From assembly GCF_002929375.1 (NCBI RefSeq), contig NZ_PJIP01000008.1, positions 1-64,000 of the forward strand: 64,000 nt of DNA, given 5' to 3'. This DNA comes from Arthrobacter sp. DWC3. GTDB lineage: Bacteria; Actinomycetota; Actinomycetes; Actinomycetales; Micrococcaceae. The first letter of the stretch is position 1. The number at the start of each line of letters is the position of its first letter. The notes under the pieces are model-generated. The model did no database searches. It saw nothing but the letters and a program-made list of their open reading frames with translations, and was not told the DNA's origin. Made by a program: the position numbers and the translations under genes. Shown piece by piece: positions 42,206-52,028 of this stretch.

Positions 42206-42982
42206 GTGGCGGAACCAACGCGGTCTGACCGGCCGGAATCGAACACGACCGAGGTGCCGGCGGATGCCGTGCCCATCTCGGCGGGTCGTGGCCGTCCCCG
42301 CGGCCGCTCGATGTCCAAGGGTCTGACGGCGCGCCAGCTGACGATCCTCGAGACCATCCAGCGCTCGATCGCGGACAAGGGGTACCCGCCGTCGATGCGG
42401 GAGATCGGCGACACGGTGGGCCTCGCCAGCCTCTCGAGCGTGACGCACCAGTTGTCGCAGCTGGAGCGGCTCGGCTACCTGCGGCGCGACCCCAAGCGCC
42501 CCCGGGCCATGGAAGTGCTGCTGCCGCTCACCCTGCCCCCGGAAGCTCCGGCCGGCACGGACGGAACGCAGGAGCGCAAGCCCTCCGCCGAGCACCGGAT
42601 CGCGGTGGACACGGCACTGGTACCGCTCGTGGGCCGCATCGCGGCCGGTGGGCCCATCCTCGCCGACCAGGTGGTGGAGGACGTCATGCCTCTCCCCCGG
42701 CAGCTCGTGGGCCACGGCGAGCTCTTCATGCTCCGGGTCTCCGGCGACTCGATGGTCGACGCCGCGATCTGTGACGGGGACTGGGTGGTGGTCCGCAAGC
42801 AGCAGAGCGCGCAGAACGGCGACATCGTCGCGGCGCTGCTCGATGACGAAGCCACCGTGAAGACCTTCCGCCAGCGCGACGGCCACACCTGGCTCCTGCC
42901 CCAGAACACGCGCTACGAGCCCATCCTCGGCGACCACGCCAGCATCATGGGCAAGGTCGTCTCGGTGATGCGCGCGCTCTAG
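42206..42982 (+). CDS. lexA: LexA repressor
   Basis: SOS master repressor and self-cleaving serine peptidase (S24). 258 residues: winged helix domain (about 36-100; [16 protein letters not shown] and [23 protein letters not shown]), cleavage site Ala147-Gly148 in GRIAAGGP, catalytic Ser182 in SGDSMVD and Lys219 in ATVKTF. GTG 42206 has AAAGG nine bases upstream. The first 35 residues are a basic tail; Met36 is an alternative start. Ends against a shared terminator with convergent dinG. Confidence 0.97.
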   Translation: MAEPTRSDRPESNTTEVPADAVPISAGRGRPRGRSMSKGLTARQLTILETIQRSIADKGYPPSMREIGDTVGLASLSSVTHQLSQLERLGYLRRDPKRPRAMEVLLPLTLPPEAPAGTDGTQERKPSAEHRIAVDTALVPLVGRIAAGGPILADQVVEDVMPLPRQLVGHGELFMLRVSGDSMVDAAICDGDWVVVRKQQSAQNGDIVAALLDDEATVKTFRQRDGHTWLLPQNTRYEPILGDHASIMGKVVSVMRAL

Positions 42983-43003
42983 CAGCCCTCCTCCCCGAAT
43001 GCC

Positions 43004-43040
43004 CGAAGGGCGCCGCGTCCCATGACTGCGGCGCCCTTCG
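43004..43040. terminator. Bidirectional terminator between lexA and dinG
   Basis: Perfect 13-bp stem CGAAGGGCGCCGC with its complement around an 11-base loop, centred between two convergent genes. No long T run. Confidence 0.8.
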
Positions 43041-43060
43041 CGTACCGCGAAACGGGTGTG

Positions 43061-45142
43061 TCAGCGGGCGGAGAGCCGCTCGAGGATGCCGGTGACCGTG
43101 GACCTGTCGGTCGTCGCCCAGAAGGGCGGCAACGCGGCCCGGAGGAAACCTCCGTAGCGTGCCGTCGCGAGGCGGCTGTCGAGCACCGCGACGACGCCCC
43201 GGTCACCAGCCGAACGGATGAGGCGCCCCGCCCCCTGGGCCAGCCGCACCGCGGCGTGGGTGGCGGAGACGCTCATGAAGCCGTTGCCGCCGTTCCGGGC
43301 GACAGCCCTCGTGCGCGCGGTCATCAGGGGGTCGTCGGGCCGCGGGAAGGGGATGCGGTCGATCACCACGAGGCGGCACGAGGCGCCGGGGACATCCACG
43401 CCCTGCCACAGGGACATCGTGCCGAACAGGCACGTGTCCGGTTCGGCGGCGAAGCGGTCCACGAGGCCGCTGAGCGAGGACTCGCCCTGGCAGAGGATCT
43501 CGAAGTCGACCTGCGGGCGCAGGGCCTCGGCAGCCTCCTCGGCGGCGCGCCGCGAGGAGAACAGCCCGAGCGCGCCGCCGCGGGAGGCCTTCAGGAGCGT
43601 CAGCAGCTCCTCCAGCTGCGCGTCCGAGGTGCCGCGTTCCGGCTTCGGCAGGTCCTTCGCCACGTACAGCACGCCCTGCCGCGGGTAGTCGAACGGGCTG
43701 CCGACGTCGACGCCGGTCCAGGCGGGCGCTCCCGGTCCGCTGAGTCCCAGCGATCCCGCGACGGGCCCGAACTCGGACCCGATGGCCAGCGTCGCTGACG
43801 TGAGGATCACGGTGTGGTCCTCGAAGAGACCCTCCCGCAGGCGCGCCGCGACGGACAGCGGCGCCACGTTGAGCGTGGCCGGTGCGGCCTCGTCCGGCTG
43901 GGCGTAGCCGGAACCGGGCGTGAACGTGCTGGGCCGGGACGCCCACACCACTTCGTTGGCCGCGGAGGACGCGAGGATCCGCTCGGCGAGGTCGAAGACG
44001 AGGGTGACACGCGAGCGGGCCACCTGCCGCCCGCCGTCGGCGTCGGCCTCCGACTTCCCATCGGTCTTCGTGTCGGACAGTGCGGCCCGTGCGGCGTCGC
44101 GGACCTGTTCCAGCGACTGCTCGAGGTCCTCCGGCAGGCCGCCGGGCAGCAGCCCGGAGGGCACGAGTTCCGACGCCGCCTCGAAGGCGGACGCCGCGGT
44201 GTCGAGGGCCGCGGTGCCGATCGAGGCGTGGCGGCGGAGCGCGGTGGAGGCCGCGCTCACCATGGAGGCGGAGAGCTGGCCGGACACCGCACCCGTGACG
44301 CGGTCGTGCAGTTCGTGGGCCTCGTCGATGACGACGACGTCGTACTCGGGCAGCACGGCGAGCCCCTCGAACGCGCTGATCGCGAGCATGGCGTGGTTGG
44401 TGATGATGATGTCGGCGTCCGCAGCGGCCGCGCGGGCCTTCTCGCTGAAGCACTCCTGCGCCATGGGACAGCGGGCCGCGCCGAGGCACTCCATGCTGGA
44501 CACCGAGACCTGCCGCCACGCGCGGTCGCTCACGCCGGGCACGAGGTCGTCGCGGTCCCCCGTCGCGGTCTCGTCCGCCCACTCGCGGAGCCGGACCACC
44601 TCGCGGCCGAGCGCGGAGGAGGGACCGCCGCCGCCGAGCGCGGGGGCGGGGTGCGGTGTCGCGTCCTCCCCGAGCGTGAAGAGGGCGTCCGGGACGTCCT
44701 CCTCGGGGAAGCCGCCCCCGGTCTTGTGGAGGCACACGTAGTTGGAGCGGCCCTTGAGCAGCGCGACGTCGACGGGCCGCGTGAGGGCGGGCTTCACGGC
44801 GTCGAGGAGGCGTGGCAGGTCCCGGCCCACGATCTGCGCCTGCAGGGCGAGCGTCGCCGTGGAGACGACCGACGGGCGGTCGCTGTCCATGGCATGGGCG
44901 ATCAGCGGGACCAGGTACGCGAGCGACTTGCCCGTCCCGGTGCCCGCCTGCACGAGCAGGTGGTCGCCGGAGCGGATGGCCTCGCTGACCTGCCGCACCA
45001 TCTCGTGCTGACCGGCGCGCATCTCACCGCCCATCGCACCGACGGCGGTATCGAGCAGGGCGAGTGCCTGCCGTGCCTCGGCGGTGTGGCGCGCCGGGTC
45101 CGGCGCCACGACGGCGGCGCCGGACGGGGTGCTGTCACTCAT
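43061..45142 (-). CDS. dinG: DinG-family ATP-dependent DNA helicase
   Basis: Iron-sulfur superfamily 2 helicase (XPD-like), 5'-3', that unwinds structured DNA and R-loops. 693 residues with Walker A QAGTGTGKSLAYL near residue 65, the four-cysteine cluster region (NYVCLH, then MECLGAARCPMAQEC), DEAH box VVIDEAHELHD, and helicase C-terminal motifs including GTMSLWQGVDVPG and HAAVRLAQGAGRLIR. It overlaps hflX by eight bases and faces lexA. No LexA box was seen before it. Confidence 0.95.
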   Translation of the reverse strand: MSDSTPSGAAVVAPDPARHTAEARQALALLDTAVGAMGGEMRAGQHEMVRQVSEAIRSGDHLLVQAGTGTGKSLAYLVPLIAHAMDSDRPSVVSTATLALQAQIVGRDLPRLLDAVKPALTRPVDVALLKGRSNYVCLHKTGGGFPEEDVPDALFTLGEDATPHPAPALGGGGPSSALGREVVRLREWADETATGDRDDLVPGVSDRAWRQVSVSSMECLGAARCPMAQECFSEKARAAAADADIIITNHAMLAISAFEGLAVLPEYDVVVIDEAHELHDRVTGAVSGQLSASMVSAASTALRRHASIGTAALDTAASAFEAASELVPSGLLPGGLPEDLEQSLEQVRDAARAALSDTKTDGKSEADADGGRQVARSRVTLVFDLAERILASSAANEVVWASRPSTFTPGSGYAQPDEAAPATLNVAPLSVAARLREGLFEDHTVILTSATLAIGSEFGPVAGSLGLSGPGAPAWTGVDVGSPFDYPRQGVLYVAKDLPKPERGTSDAQLEELLTLLKASRGGALGLFSSRRAAEEAAEALRPQVDFEILCQGESSLSGLVDRFAAEPDTCLFGTMSLWQGVDVPGASCRLVVIDRIPFPRPDDPLMTARTRAVARNGGNGFMSVSATHAAVRLAQGAGRLIRSAGDRGVVAVLDSRLATARYGGFLRAALPPFWATTDRSTVTGILERLSAR

Positions 45143-46715
45143 GCCGCAGGTACGGCTCCAGATCGGCTGCGAGGCCCTCGCGGACCATCACCTCGAGGCG
45201 TGTCCCCTCGTCGACGTGCTCGAGGCCGAGGATCTCGACGTCCTCCTCGTGCAGGCGGCTGAGGACCTGTCCCTGCTCGTAGGGCACCAGCAGGTCCATC
45301 TTGACCCCGGGACGCGGGATGTTGGTGCTGATGAGCTGCCGGAGCTCGGTGAGCCCGGCGCCCGTGCGGGCGGAGACGACGACGGAGCGCGGCTCGCGCT
45401 GCCGCAGCCGCTCGATGACGAACGGGTCGGCGGCGTCGGCCTTGTTGAACACGATGATCTCGGGCACCTTGCGGGCGTCGATCTCGGTCAGGACGGCACG
45501 GACGGCCGCGATCTGCCCCTCGGGGTCCGGATGCGAGGCATCGACCACGTGGAGGATCAGGTCGGAGTCGGCCACCTCCTCGAGGGTCGAGCGGAACGCC
45601 TCGACCAGCTGGGTGGGCAGCGAGCGGACGAACCCCACGGTGTCCGCGAGCGTGTACCCGATGCCGTCGGGCGTCTCCGCCTTGCGCACCGTGGGATCGA
45701 GGGTCGCGAACAGTGCGTTCTGCACGAGCACACCTGCGTCGGTGAGGCGGTTCAGCAGGGAGGACTTCCCGGCGTTGGTGTACCCGGCGATCGCGACGGA
45801 GGGCACCTGGTTGCGCCGGCGGTTGGACCGCTTCGTCTCGCGCGCGGGCTTCATGCCGGCGATCTCGCGGCGCAGCTTGGCCATGCGGGTACGGATCTTG
45901 CGGCGGTCGAGCTCGATCTTCGTCTCACCGGGACCACGGGAACCCATGCCGGCGCTCGCGCTGCCGACCTGGCCACCGGCCTGGCGGGACATCGACTCGC
46001 CCCAGCCCCGAAGGCGCGGCAGCAGGTATTCGAGCTGGGCCAGCTCCACCTGGGCCTTGCCCTCGCGGCTCTTGGCGTGCTGCGCGAAGATGTCGAGGAT
46101 CAGGGCTGTGCGGTCGATGACCTTCACCTTGACGATGTCCTCGAGGCCTCGTCGCTGGGACGGGGACAGTTCGCTGTCGACGATCACCGTGTCGGCCCCG
46201 GTGGCCTGGACGATGCCCTTGAGCTCCTGCGCCTTGCCCGAGCCGAGGAAGGTGCCAGGGTCCGGCTTCAGCCGGCGCTGCACGATGCCGTCGAGCACCT
46301 CGGAGCCCGCCGTCTCGGCGAGGGCGGCGAGTTCCTGCAGCGAGTTCTCGGCGTCCTGCGCGGTGCCCTCGCTCCAGAGTCCTGCAAGGACCACCCGCTC
46401 CAGCCTCAGCTGCCGGTACTCGACCTCGGTGACGTCCTCGAGTTCCGTCGAGAGTCCTGCGACACGGCGCAGGGCGCGGCGCTCGGCCAGGTCCTGCTGG
46501 TCCCCGTCGGCGTCGGACGGCTCGTCGTCGCCCGACAGGGCGAGGGCCCGCGAACGCCAGGTCGACTCGACGGGTGTGCTGGTCTTCTCCGGTTTCGTCC
46601 CGTTCTTCGCCTTCGCCACGGCAGCTTCGTCGCTTGCCAGGATGCGGTCGATGACGGCTTGGATCTCCTCCGGGCCCATGTCGGCTCCGGTGGAATGTCC
46701 GTGGTTCTCGGTCAT
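45135..46715 (-). CDS. hflX: GTPase HflX
   Basis: Ribosome-splitting GTPase that rescues stalled 70S/50S ribosomes. 526 residues: HflX N-terminal domain (about 100-280, including the LDGIVQRRLKPDPGTFLGSGK glycine loop), coiled coil, then the G domain with GYTNAGKSSLLNRLT, a DTVGF switch and FNKADAAD. I chose ATG 46715 with GGGAGA upstream; an open extension to 46874 looks non-coding. The first 90 residues are a polar tail. Followed by dinG with overlap. Confidence 0.95.
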   Translation of the reverse strand: MTENHGHSTGADMGPEEIQAVIDRILASDEAAVAKAKNGTKPEKTSTPVESTWRSRALALSGDDEPSDADGDQQDLAERRALRRVAGLSTELEDVTEVEYRQLRLERVVLAGLWSEGTAQDAENSLQELAALAETAGSEVLDGIVQRRLKPDPGTFLGSGKAQELKGIVQATGADTVIVDSELSPSQRRGLEDIVKVKVIDRTALILDIFAQHAKSREGKAQVELAQLEYLLPRLRGWGESMSRQAGGQVGSASAGMGSRGPGETKIELDRRKIRTRMAKLRREIAGMKPARETKRSNRRRNQVPSVAIAGYTNAGKSSLLNRLTDAGVLVQNALFATLDPTVRKAETPDGIGYTLADTVGFVRSLPTQLVEAFRSTLEEVADSDLILHVVDASHPDPEGQIAAVRAVLTEIDARKVPEIIVFNKADAADPFVIERLRQREPRSVVVSARTGAGLTELRQLISTNIPRPGVKMDLLVPYEQGQVLSRLHEEDVEILGLEHVDEGTRLEVMVREGLAADLEPYLRHE

Positions 46716-46872
46716 GATCTCCCTAGTTGACTGTCTGTCGATTCTACGGCCGCCCTCCGGGGTGTTCCATCGGATTCTCCCCCGGCGAAACCGTTGTGCA
46801 CCAGACCCGGCGGCCGCCTGTGGGTACGGGCGCGCGGCGGGGCCGGCCGCGCGTGCCACTAGGCTTTCCCCC

Positions 46873-47517
46873 ATGGATTCACAGCAGGAACCCCACCCGA
46901 CACCCCACCAGGAGCCGCAGCACTACTTCAGCGCCCAGCCGGCGGGACCGGACACGCGCCGGCCCCTGGCGGTCGTGCTGGCGGGCGAGCGCCGGGACCT
47001 CGTGACGTCGTCGGGCCTCTTCAGCCCCGACGGCGTGGACAAGGGCACCGCGATCCTCCTGGACACCGTGCCGGATCCCGAGGGGCGGCACCTGCTCGAC
47101 CTCGGCTGCGGCTGGGGCCCGATCGCCCTCACCCTGGCCCTGAAGGCGCCCGACGCCGAGGTGCTCGCCGTCGACGTCAACGAGCGGTGCATCGCGCTGA
47201 CCGCGGAGAACGCCCGGCGGCTGGGGCTCGGCAAGGTCACGGCCACCACGCCCGACGCCGTGGACCCGGACCTCGAGTTCGACACCATCTGGTCCAACCC
47301 GCCCATCCGCATCGGGAAGCAGGAACTGCACGCCCTGCTGCTCCGGTGGCTGCCACGCCTGGCTCCCGGCGGGAGCGCCTGGCTCGTGGTGCAGAAGAAC
47401 CTGGGCGCCGACTCGCTGCAGCGCTGGCTCGCCGGGGAGCTCCCCGCGGGCTTCGGCGTGCGGCGTGCCGAGACGTCGAAGTCGTTCCGCATCCTGGAGG
47501 TGCGGCGCCCCGCGTGA
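46873..47517 (+). CDS. RsmC-like class I methyltransferase
   Basis: A 214-residue SAM-dependent methylase of the RsmC/RlmG family (small single-domain version). LLDLGCGWGPIAL is motif I and SNPPIRIGKQ the NPPY-type catalytic motif for guanine N2 methylation; the N-terminus HYFSAQP and SGLFSPDGVDKGTAILL match the family. Acts on rRNA or possibly tRNA (target not provable here). Divergent from hflX, convergent with dapF. Confidence 0.88.
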   Translation: MDSQQEPHPTPHQEPQHYFSAQPAGPDTRRPLAVVLAGERRDLVTSSGLFSPDGVDKGTAILLDTVPDPEGRHLLDLGCGWGPIALTLALKAPDAEVLAVDVNERCIALTAENARRLGLGKVTATTPDAVDPDLEFDTIWSNPPIRIGKQELHALLLRWLPRLAPGGSAWLVVQKNLGADSLQRWLAGELPAGFGVRRAETSKSFRILEVRRPA

Positions 47518-47540
47518 GCCCGGCCGGGCGTGCCGACGAC

Positions 47541-48497
47541 TCAGAGCGCGGGCAGCAGCACGCCCTCGGCCACGAGGACGGCCGGCCCGCTGAGCTGTAC
47601 GTGCTCGCGGTTGTCGGGCCCGGCGAAGAAGGTGACGCCGACGACGCCCCCGGGCACCGTCACGAGCCACTGCGCCGGGGCCCCCTCGCCGGCCCAGAAC
47701 CTCGTGCCGGCCGCGGCGGCGCAGGCGCCCGTGCCGCAGGACTGCGTCTCGCCGACCCCGCGCTCGTGCACGCGCATGGTGAGGCGGCCGACGCCGTCGG
47801 CCCCCACCAGCGGATCCGACGGCACCACGAGTTCCACGTTGGTGCCCTCCGCCGGCACCGGCTGCACGGCGGGCGCCCGGTGCAGCTCCGTCCGGTCGAG
47901 CTCCGCCTGTTCGGCCAGCGCGACGACGGTGTGGGGGTTGCCCATGCTGATGGACAGGGCGGGCCGGTCGACGTCGAGCCCTCCGATCGCGACGAGGGAG
48001 TCCATGCCCCGTGCCACGGCTGCGTCCGGGAAGATGAACTCCCAGGGGCCCATGTCCACGGCGTAGCCGTCCCCGGACCGCGTCACGCGCTTGACGCCCG
48101 CACGGGTACCGATCGCCAGCTCGCCGCTCTCGGGGAGTTCTGCGACGCCCCGGGCGAGGAGGAAGTGGGCGAAGACCCGGACACCGTTGCCGCACATCTC
48201 GGACACCGACCCGTCGCCGTTGCGGTAGTCCATGAACCACTCGGCACGGGGCTCCGTCTGCAGCAGGGCGCGTCCCTCGGGCAGCGCGGCTGAGCGGACC
48301 GCCCGGATGTAGCCGTCGGCCCCGATCCCCCGGTGGCGGTCGCACACGGAGGCGACGAACGCCGGATCGATCGGCCCGGTGCCGTCGGGGTCGAGCGTCA
48401 GGACGAAGTCGTTGCCCGTCCCGTGACCCTTCGTGAAGGGGAGCCCGGTGGGCTGCGGTGCGGGGGGCGCTGGCGTCTCGGTGGGGTAGTCGGTCAC
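47541..48497 (-). CDS. dapF: Diaminopimelate epimerase
   Basis: Cofactor-free racemisation of LL- to meso-diaminopimelate for lysine and peptidoglycan. The 318-residue protein has both active-site cysteines: [11 protein letters not shown] and [10 protein letters not shown], plus [12 protein letters not shown] near the start. An N-terminal Pro-rich tail of about 18 residues precedes it. GTG 48497 overlaps the miaA stop (GTGA). Confidence 0.96.
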   Translation of the reverse strand: MTDYPTETPAPPAPQPTGLPFTKGHGTGNDFVLTLDPDGTGPIDPAFVASVCDRHRGIGADGYIRAVRSAALPEGRALLQTEPRAEWFMDYRNGDGSVSEMCGNGVRVFAHFLLARGVAELPESGELAIGTRAGVKRVTRSGDGYAVDMGPWEFIFPDAAVARGMDSLVAIGGLDVDRPALSISMGNPHTVVALAEQAELDRTELHRAPAVQPVPAEGTNVELVVPSDPLVGADGVGRLTMRVHERGVGETQSCGTGACAAAAGTRFWAGEGAPAQWLVTVPGGVVGVTFFAGPDNREHVQLSGPAVLVAEGVLLPAL

Positions 48498-49438
48498 CGT
48501 CCTAGGATAGGTCCCGCGGCGCGCCGGACCAGTCCGGCGGCCGACTCGGCGAGGTCCGGCGCCTGCCAGTCCAGCCAGGTGACGCGCGGGTCGCCGCGGA
48601 ACCAGGTCAGCTGGCGTCGGGCGAAACGCCGGGTCGCGGCGATGGTGTCCTCGACGGCGTCCGCTTCCGCCAGCGTCCCGTCGAGGACCTGCAGGAACTG
48701 CCCGTAGCCCAGGGCGCGGGACGCGGTCCGTCCGTCGCGCAGGCCGGTCGCGGCGAGCCGGCGGACCTCCTCGGCGAGGCCGGCCGCCACCATGGCGTGC
48801 ACCCGGTCGGCCAGCCGTGCCCGCAGCACGTCCCGGTCGACGGCGAGGCCGATCTGCACCGCCGGCCGGTGGTACTCGCGGCGCGGCATGAAGGCGCTGA
48901 AGGGGCGCCCGCTGATCTCGTGCACCTCGAGCGCCCGCACGAGGCGGCGGTCGTCGTCGATCCGCCCGGCCGACACGGGATCGACGGCCCGGAGCCGTTC
49001 CCTGAACGCCGCGCTGCCTCCCGCGGCGAGATCCGCCTCGAGCCGCGCCCGGACGCCTGCATCGGTGGGCGGGAACTCCAGGCGATCGAGGGCGGCCCGC
49101 ACGTAGAGGCCCGATCCGCCGACCAGGACGGGGACCCTGCCGCGCTCGCGGATGCCGTCGATGACCCGGCGGGCGTCCTCCTGGTAGGCGGCCACGCTGG
49201 CCTCCTCGGTGACGTCGAGGACGTCCAGCAGGTGGTGCTCGATGCCGCGGCGCTCCGCGCGGGGCAGCTTCGCCGTGCCGATGTCCATCCCCCGGTAGAA
49301 CTGGAGGGCGTCCGCATTGACCACCTCGCCGTCGAGGCGCTGAGCGAGGGCGACGCCGAGGTCCGACTTGCCCGAGCCCGTGGGACCGACCACCGCGACG
49401 ACCGGGAGGACGGCCGGAGCGAGGACCGGAAGGGTCAA
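48494..49438 (-). CDS. miaA: tRNA dimethylallyltransferase
   Basis: Adds the isopentenyl group to A37 of UNN-decoding tRNAs, the substrate for MiaB. The 314-residue product has [16 protein letters not shown] (P-loop), [17 protein letters not shown], and [12 protein letters not shown] chose TTG 49438, which overlaps the miaB TGA (TTGA); the long open frame upstream is the shadow of miaB. A TTG start and overlap imply translation by coupling. Confidence 0.95.
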   Translation of the reverse strand: MTLPVLAPAVLPVVAVVGPTGSGKSDLGVALAQRLDGEVVNADALQFYRGMDIGTAKLPRAERRGIEHHLLDVLDVTEEASVAAYQEDARRVIDGIRERGRVPVLVGGSGLYVRAALDRLEFPPTDAGVRARLEADLAAGGSAAFRERLRAVDPVSAGRIDDDRRLVRALEVHEISGRPFSAFMPRREYHRPAVQIGLAVDRDVLRARLADRVHAMVAAGLAEEVRRLAATGLRDGRTASRALGYGQFLQVLDGTLAEADAVEDTIAATRRFARRQLTWFRGDPRVTWLDWQAPDLAESAAGLVRRAAGPILGR

Positions 49439-50982
49439 GGGGTGCTCGCGCGGACGGGCAGGGACGGCATGCCGAGCGACACGGCGCGGGGGCCGCCGTC
49501 GGACGGCGCGGGGACGCCGCACGAGTCCGCCTGGCTCCTGTCCCAGGCGTCGCCGGCACGGGACCGGCGGAGCGAGTACTCCCCGGGCGTCGGGTCGGAC
49601 AGCAGGTGGAACGAGGCGGCCTCGGTGACGGGCAGCGTCACGAAATCCCCGGGCCGCGGGGCCTCGGCGCCTGCCGGGACGGAGAAGTGCACGAGGCGCT
49701 GGTCCCGCGCCCGTCCGGTGAGGCGGTGGGTCTCGGAGCCCTTCCGGCCCTGCTGGTCGGTGACGAGCACCTCCACCGTGGTGCCGACCTGGCGCGCGTT
49801 CTCCTCGCGGGCGATGCGGTCCTGCAGGGCGGTGAGCCGCTCGAAGCGCTCCTGCACCACGGACTTCGGCAGCTGGTCGGGGAGATCGGCCGCCGGCGTG
49901 CCGGGACGCCTGGAGTACTGGAACGTGAAGGCCGTGGCGAAACGCGACTGCTCGACGACGTCGAGGGTCGCCTGGAAGTCCTCCTCCGTCTCGCCGGGGA
50001 AGCCGACGATGATGTCCGTGGAGATGGCGGCGTCCGGCATCCGGTCCCGGACGCGGTCGAGGATGCCGAGGAAGCGGGCGGACCGGTAGGACCTCCGCAT
50101 CGCCTTCAGCACGATGTCCGACCCGGACTGCAGCGGCATGTGCAGCTGCGGCATCACGTTGGGCGTCTCGGCCATGGCGTCGATGACGTCGTCGGTGAAG
50201 GCCGCGGGGTGGGGGCTCGTGAAGCGCACGCGTTCGAGCCCTTCGATCGACCCGCAGGCGCGGAGCAGTTTCGCGAACGCGCCGCGGTCCCCGAACTCGA
50301 CGCCGTAGGAGTTGACGTTCTGGCCGAGGAGCGTGACCTCGACGGCGCCGTCCGCCACGAGCGCCTCGATCTCCGCGAGGATCTCCCCCGGCCGGCGGTC
50401 GCGTTCCTTGCCCCGCAGGGACGGGACGATGCAGAACGTGCAGGTGTTGTTGCAGCCGACGGAGATGGATACCCAGCCCGCATAGACCGACTCGCGCCTG
50501 GTGGGCAGCGTGGACGGGAAGACGTCGAGGGACTCGAGGATCTCCAGCTGTGCGTCCTGGTTGTGCCGGGCGCGCTGCAGCAGGGCGGGCAGCGCGCCGA
50601 TGTTGTGGGTGCCGAACACGGCGTCCACCCAGGGCGCCCGGCGGAGGATGGTCTCGCGGTCCTTCTGGGCGAGGCAGCCGCCCACGGCGATCTGCAGGTC
50701 GGGGCGGGCCTCCTTCACGGCCTTGAGGATGCCGAGGTTGCCGTACAGCTTGTTGTCGGCGTTCTCGCGGACGGCGCACGTGTTGAAGACGACGACGTCG
50801 GCCTGGCCCTGCTCCACCCGGGCGAGGCCGGCGTCCTCGAGCAGCCCGGAGATGCGCTCGGAGTCGTGCACGTTCATCTGGCAGCCGAAGGTGCGTACCT
50901 CGTAGGTGCGCTGATCGGGGGCGCCGGGGGTGCCGGTCTTCCTGGTGGTCGCGCTGGTGGGACCCGGGACTGTGATGCTCAC
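49435..50982 (-). CDS. miaB: tRNA-2-methylthio-N6-dimethylallyladenosine synthase
   Basis: Radical SAM methylthiotransferase acting after MiaA. 515 residues: UPF0004 domain with cysteines in FGCQMN, NTCAVRE and GGCLAQ for the auxiliary cluster; radical SAM motif [14 protein letters not shown]-terminal TRAM domain (about 375-445), then a low-complexity tail of some 50 residues. GTG 50982 fits a TACGCT hexamer seven bases upstream, no Shine-Dalgarno. Overlaps miaA. Confidence 0.96.
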   Translation of the reverse strand: MSITVPGPTSATTRKTGTPGAPDQRTYEVRTFGCQMNVHDSERISGLLEDAGLARVEQGQADVVVFNTCAVRENADNKLYGNLGILKAVKEARPDLQIAVGGCLAQKDRETILRRAPWVDAVFGTHNIGALPALLQRARHNQDAQLEILESLDVFPSTLPTRRESVYAGWVSISVGCNNTCTFCIVPSLRGKERDRRPGEILAEIEALVADGAVEVTLLGQNVNSYGVEFGDRGAFAKLLRACGSIEGLERVRFTSPHPAAFTDDVIDAMAETPNVMPQLHMPLQSGSDIVLKAMRRSYRSARFLGILDRVRDRMPDAAISTDIIVGFPGETEEDFQATLDVVEQSRFATAFTFQYSRRPGTPAADLPDQLPKSVVQERFERLTALQDRIAREENARQVGTTVEVLVTDQQGRKGSETHRLTGRARDQRLVHFSVPAGAEAPRPGDFVTLPVTEAASFHLLSDPTPGEYSLRRSRAGDAWDRSQADSCGVPAPSDGGPRAVSLGMPSLPVRASTP

Positions 50983-50989
50983 GCCATCA

Positions 50990-51020
50990 AGCGTACGGCG
51001 GGCGGCGCGGAGGCCCACAA
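50990..51020 (-). promoter_or_regulatory. miaB promoter (leaderless)
   Basis: TTGTGG, 19 bases, TACGCT on the minus strand, ending seven bases before the GTG. Separates miaB-miaA-dapF from recA-recX. Confidence 0.45.
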
Positions 51021-51033
51021 TCGCACGGCGGGG

Positions 51034-52023
51034 TCAGTCGGTGTCCGCCTCGGCGAGCACGCCCTTGACGAGCGAGAAGGCCGTGCCGGGGTTGTAGCCC
51101 TTGCGGGCGAGCACGCCGACGAGGCGCCGCACCTCCTTCTCCCGGACCGCCCGGTCCGTGAGGTCGGCGCTGCGGCGGAGCTTGCGGCGTACCACGTCGC
51201 GTGCCTGCTCGTGCTCGTCCTCGTCGGAGAGCTGCAGCAGGGCGTCCTCGGCCAGGTCCCCGTCGATGCCCTTATCGGCGAGTTCGCGGCGCAGGGACGA
51301 GCGGGAGAGCGCCTTCGCGGCGGTCCGGGTCCGCACCCACATCCGGGCGAACTCGGCGTCGTCGATCAGCTGCACCTCCTCGAACCGGTCGAGGAGGGCG
51401 GCGGCGATCGCGGGCGGGACGTCGCGCTCGGCGAGCTTCCGGTCGAGCTGGTGGCGGCTCCTGGCCCCGAGGGCCAGCTGGCGCAGCAGCACCGACCGCG
51501 CTTCGGACGTCCACTCCTCGTCGCTCCTGTCGACGACGGGAGCTTCGGACCGGGCGGCGCGCCCACCGCGCGACCGCGGGGTGTCGAGCCCGTCCCCGCG
51601 CTCGAACGATGCGTCTCCGGGCCCGACCGGCACCGCGCCCGACGGCGTCCCGGCGGCCTGGTGGTCCGCAGGCAGATCCTCGGGGGGTGGGGCGTCGGCC
51701 GACGAGCCGACGACCGGTCCGAACGGGTCGTCGGACGGGGCACGGCGTGAACCGGCCCGGCGGCGCGTGCGGGGCTGCCGCTTCCCTCCGTCCGAACCGC
51801 CGGCACCGAAGGACGAGGAGGACGACGAGGACAGCCCGGAGCCCTTCCGCCCGAAGGACGAGGAGGACGACGAGGACAGTCCGGAGCCCTTCCGCCCGAA
51901 GGAGGACCGCCGGGGTGAGGTCGCGGGACCGGGAGGATCAGCGGCGGGGTCGGCGCCGTCCGCGCCGAACAGCCCGGTCGAGGTCCCCCACTCGACCGGG
52001 TCCGCTCCGCTGTCGGACGGCAC
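51034..52023 (-). CDS. recX: RecX regulatory protein with repeat-bearing N-terminal extension
   Basis: Modulates RecA filaments. The RecX three-helix-repeat core is in residues about 165-329 (LLRQLALGARSRHQLDRKLAERDVP, LIDDAEFARMWV, LRRELADKGID, VVRRKLRRS). Residues 1-160 are a disordered extension containing two 15-residue repeats (SFGRKGSGLSSSSSS) and Pro/Asp-rich sequence; RecX is normally about 150-200 residues. GTG start five bases after the recA stop, so co-transcribed. Confidence 0.92.
   Translation of the reverse strand: MPSDSGADPVEWGTSTGLFGADGADPAADPPGPATSPRRSSFGRKGSGLSSSSSSSFGRKGSGLSSSSSSSFGAGGSDGGKRQPRTRRRAGSRRAPSDDPFGPVVGSSADAPPPEDLPADHQAAGTPSGAVPVGPGDASFERGDGLDTPRSRGGRAARSEAPVVDRSDEEWTSEARSVLLRQLALGARSRHQLDRKLAERDVPPAIAAALLDRFEEVQLIDDAEFARMWVRTRTAAKALSRSSLRRELADKGIDGDLAEDALLQLSDEDEHEQARDVVRRKLRRSADLTDRAVREKEVRRLVGVLARKGYNPGTAFSLVKGVLAEADTD
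51806..51895. repeat. 45-base tandem repeat in recX
   Basis: Copies 51806-51850 and 51851-51895 differ by one base; a third partial copy begins at 51896. The length is a multiple of three, so the frame is kept and the protein gains SFGRKGSGLSSSSSS units. Confidence 0.95.
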
Positions 52024-52028
52024 CGGAC

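Noticed and set aside
51820-51910. Striking acidic repeat DEEDDEDSPEPFRPK on the plus strand
   Set aside because: It is the reverse reading of the recX serine-rich tandem repeat and has no start or ribosome site of its own.
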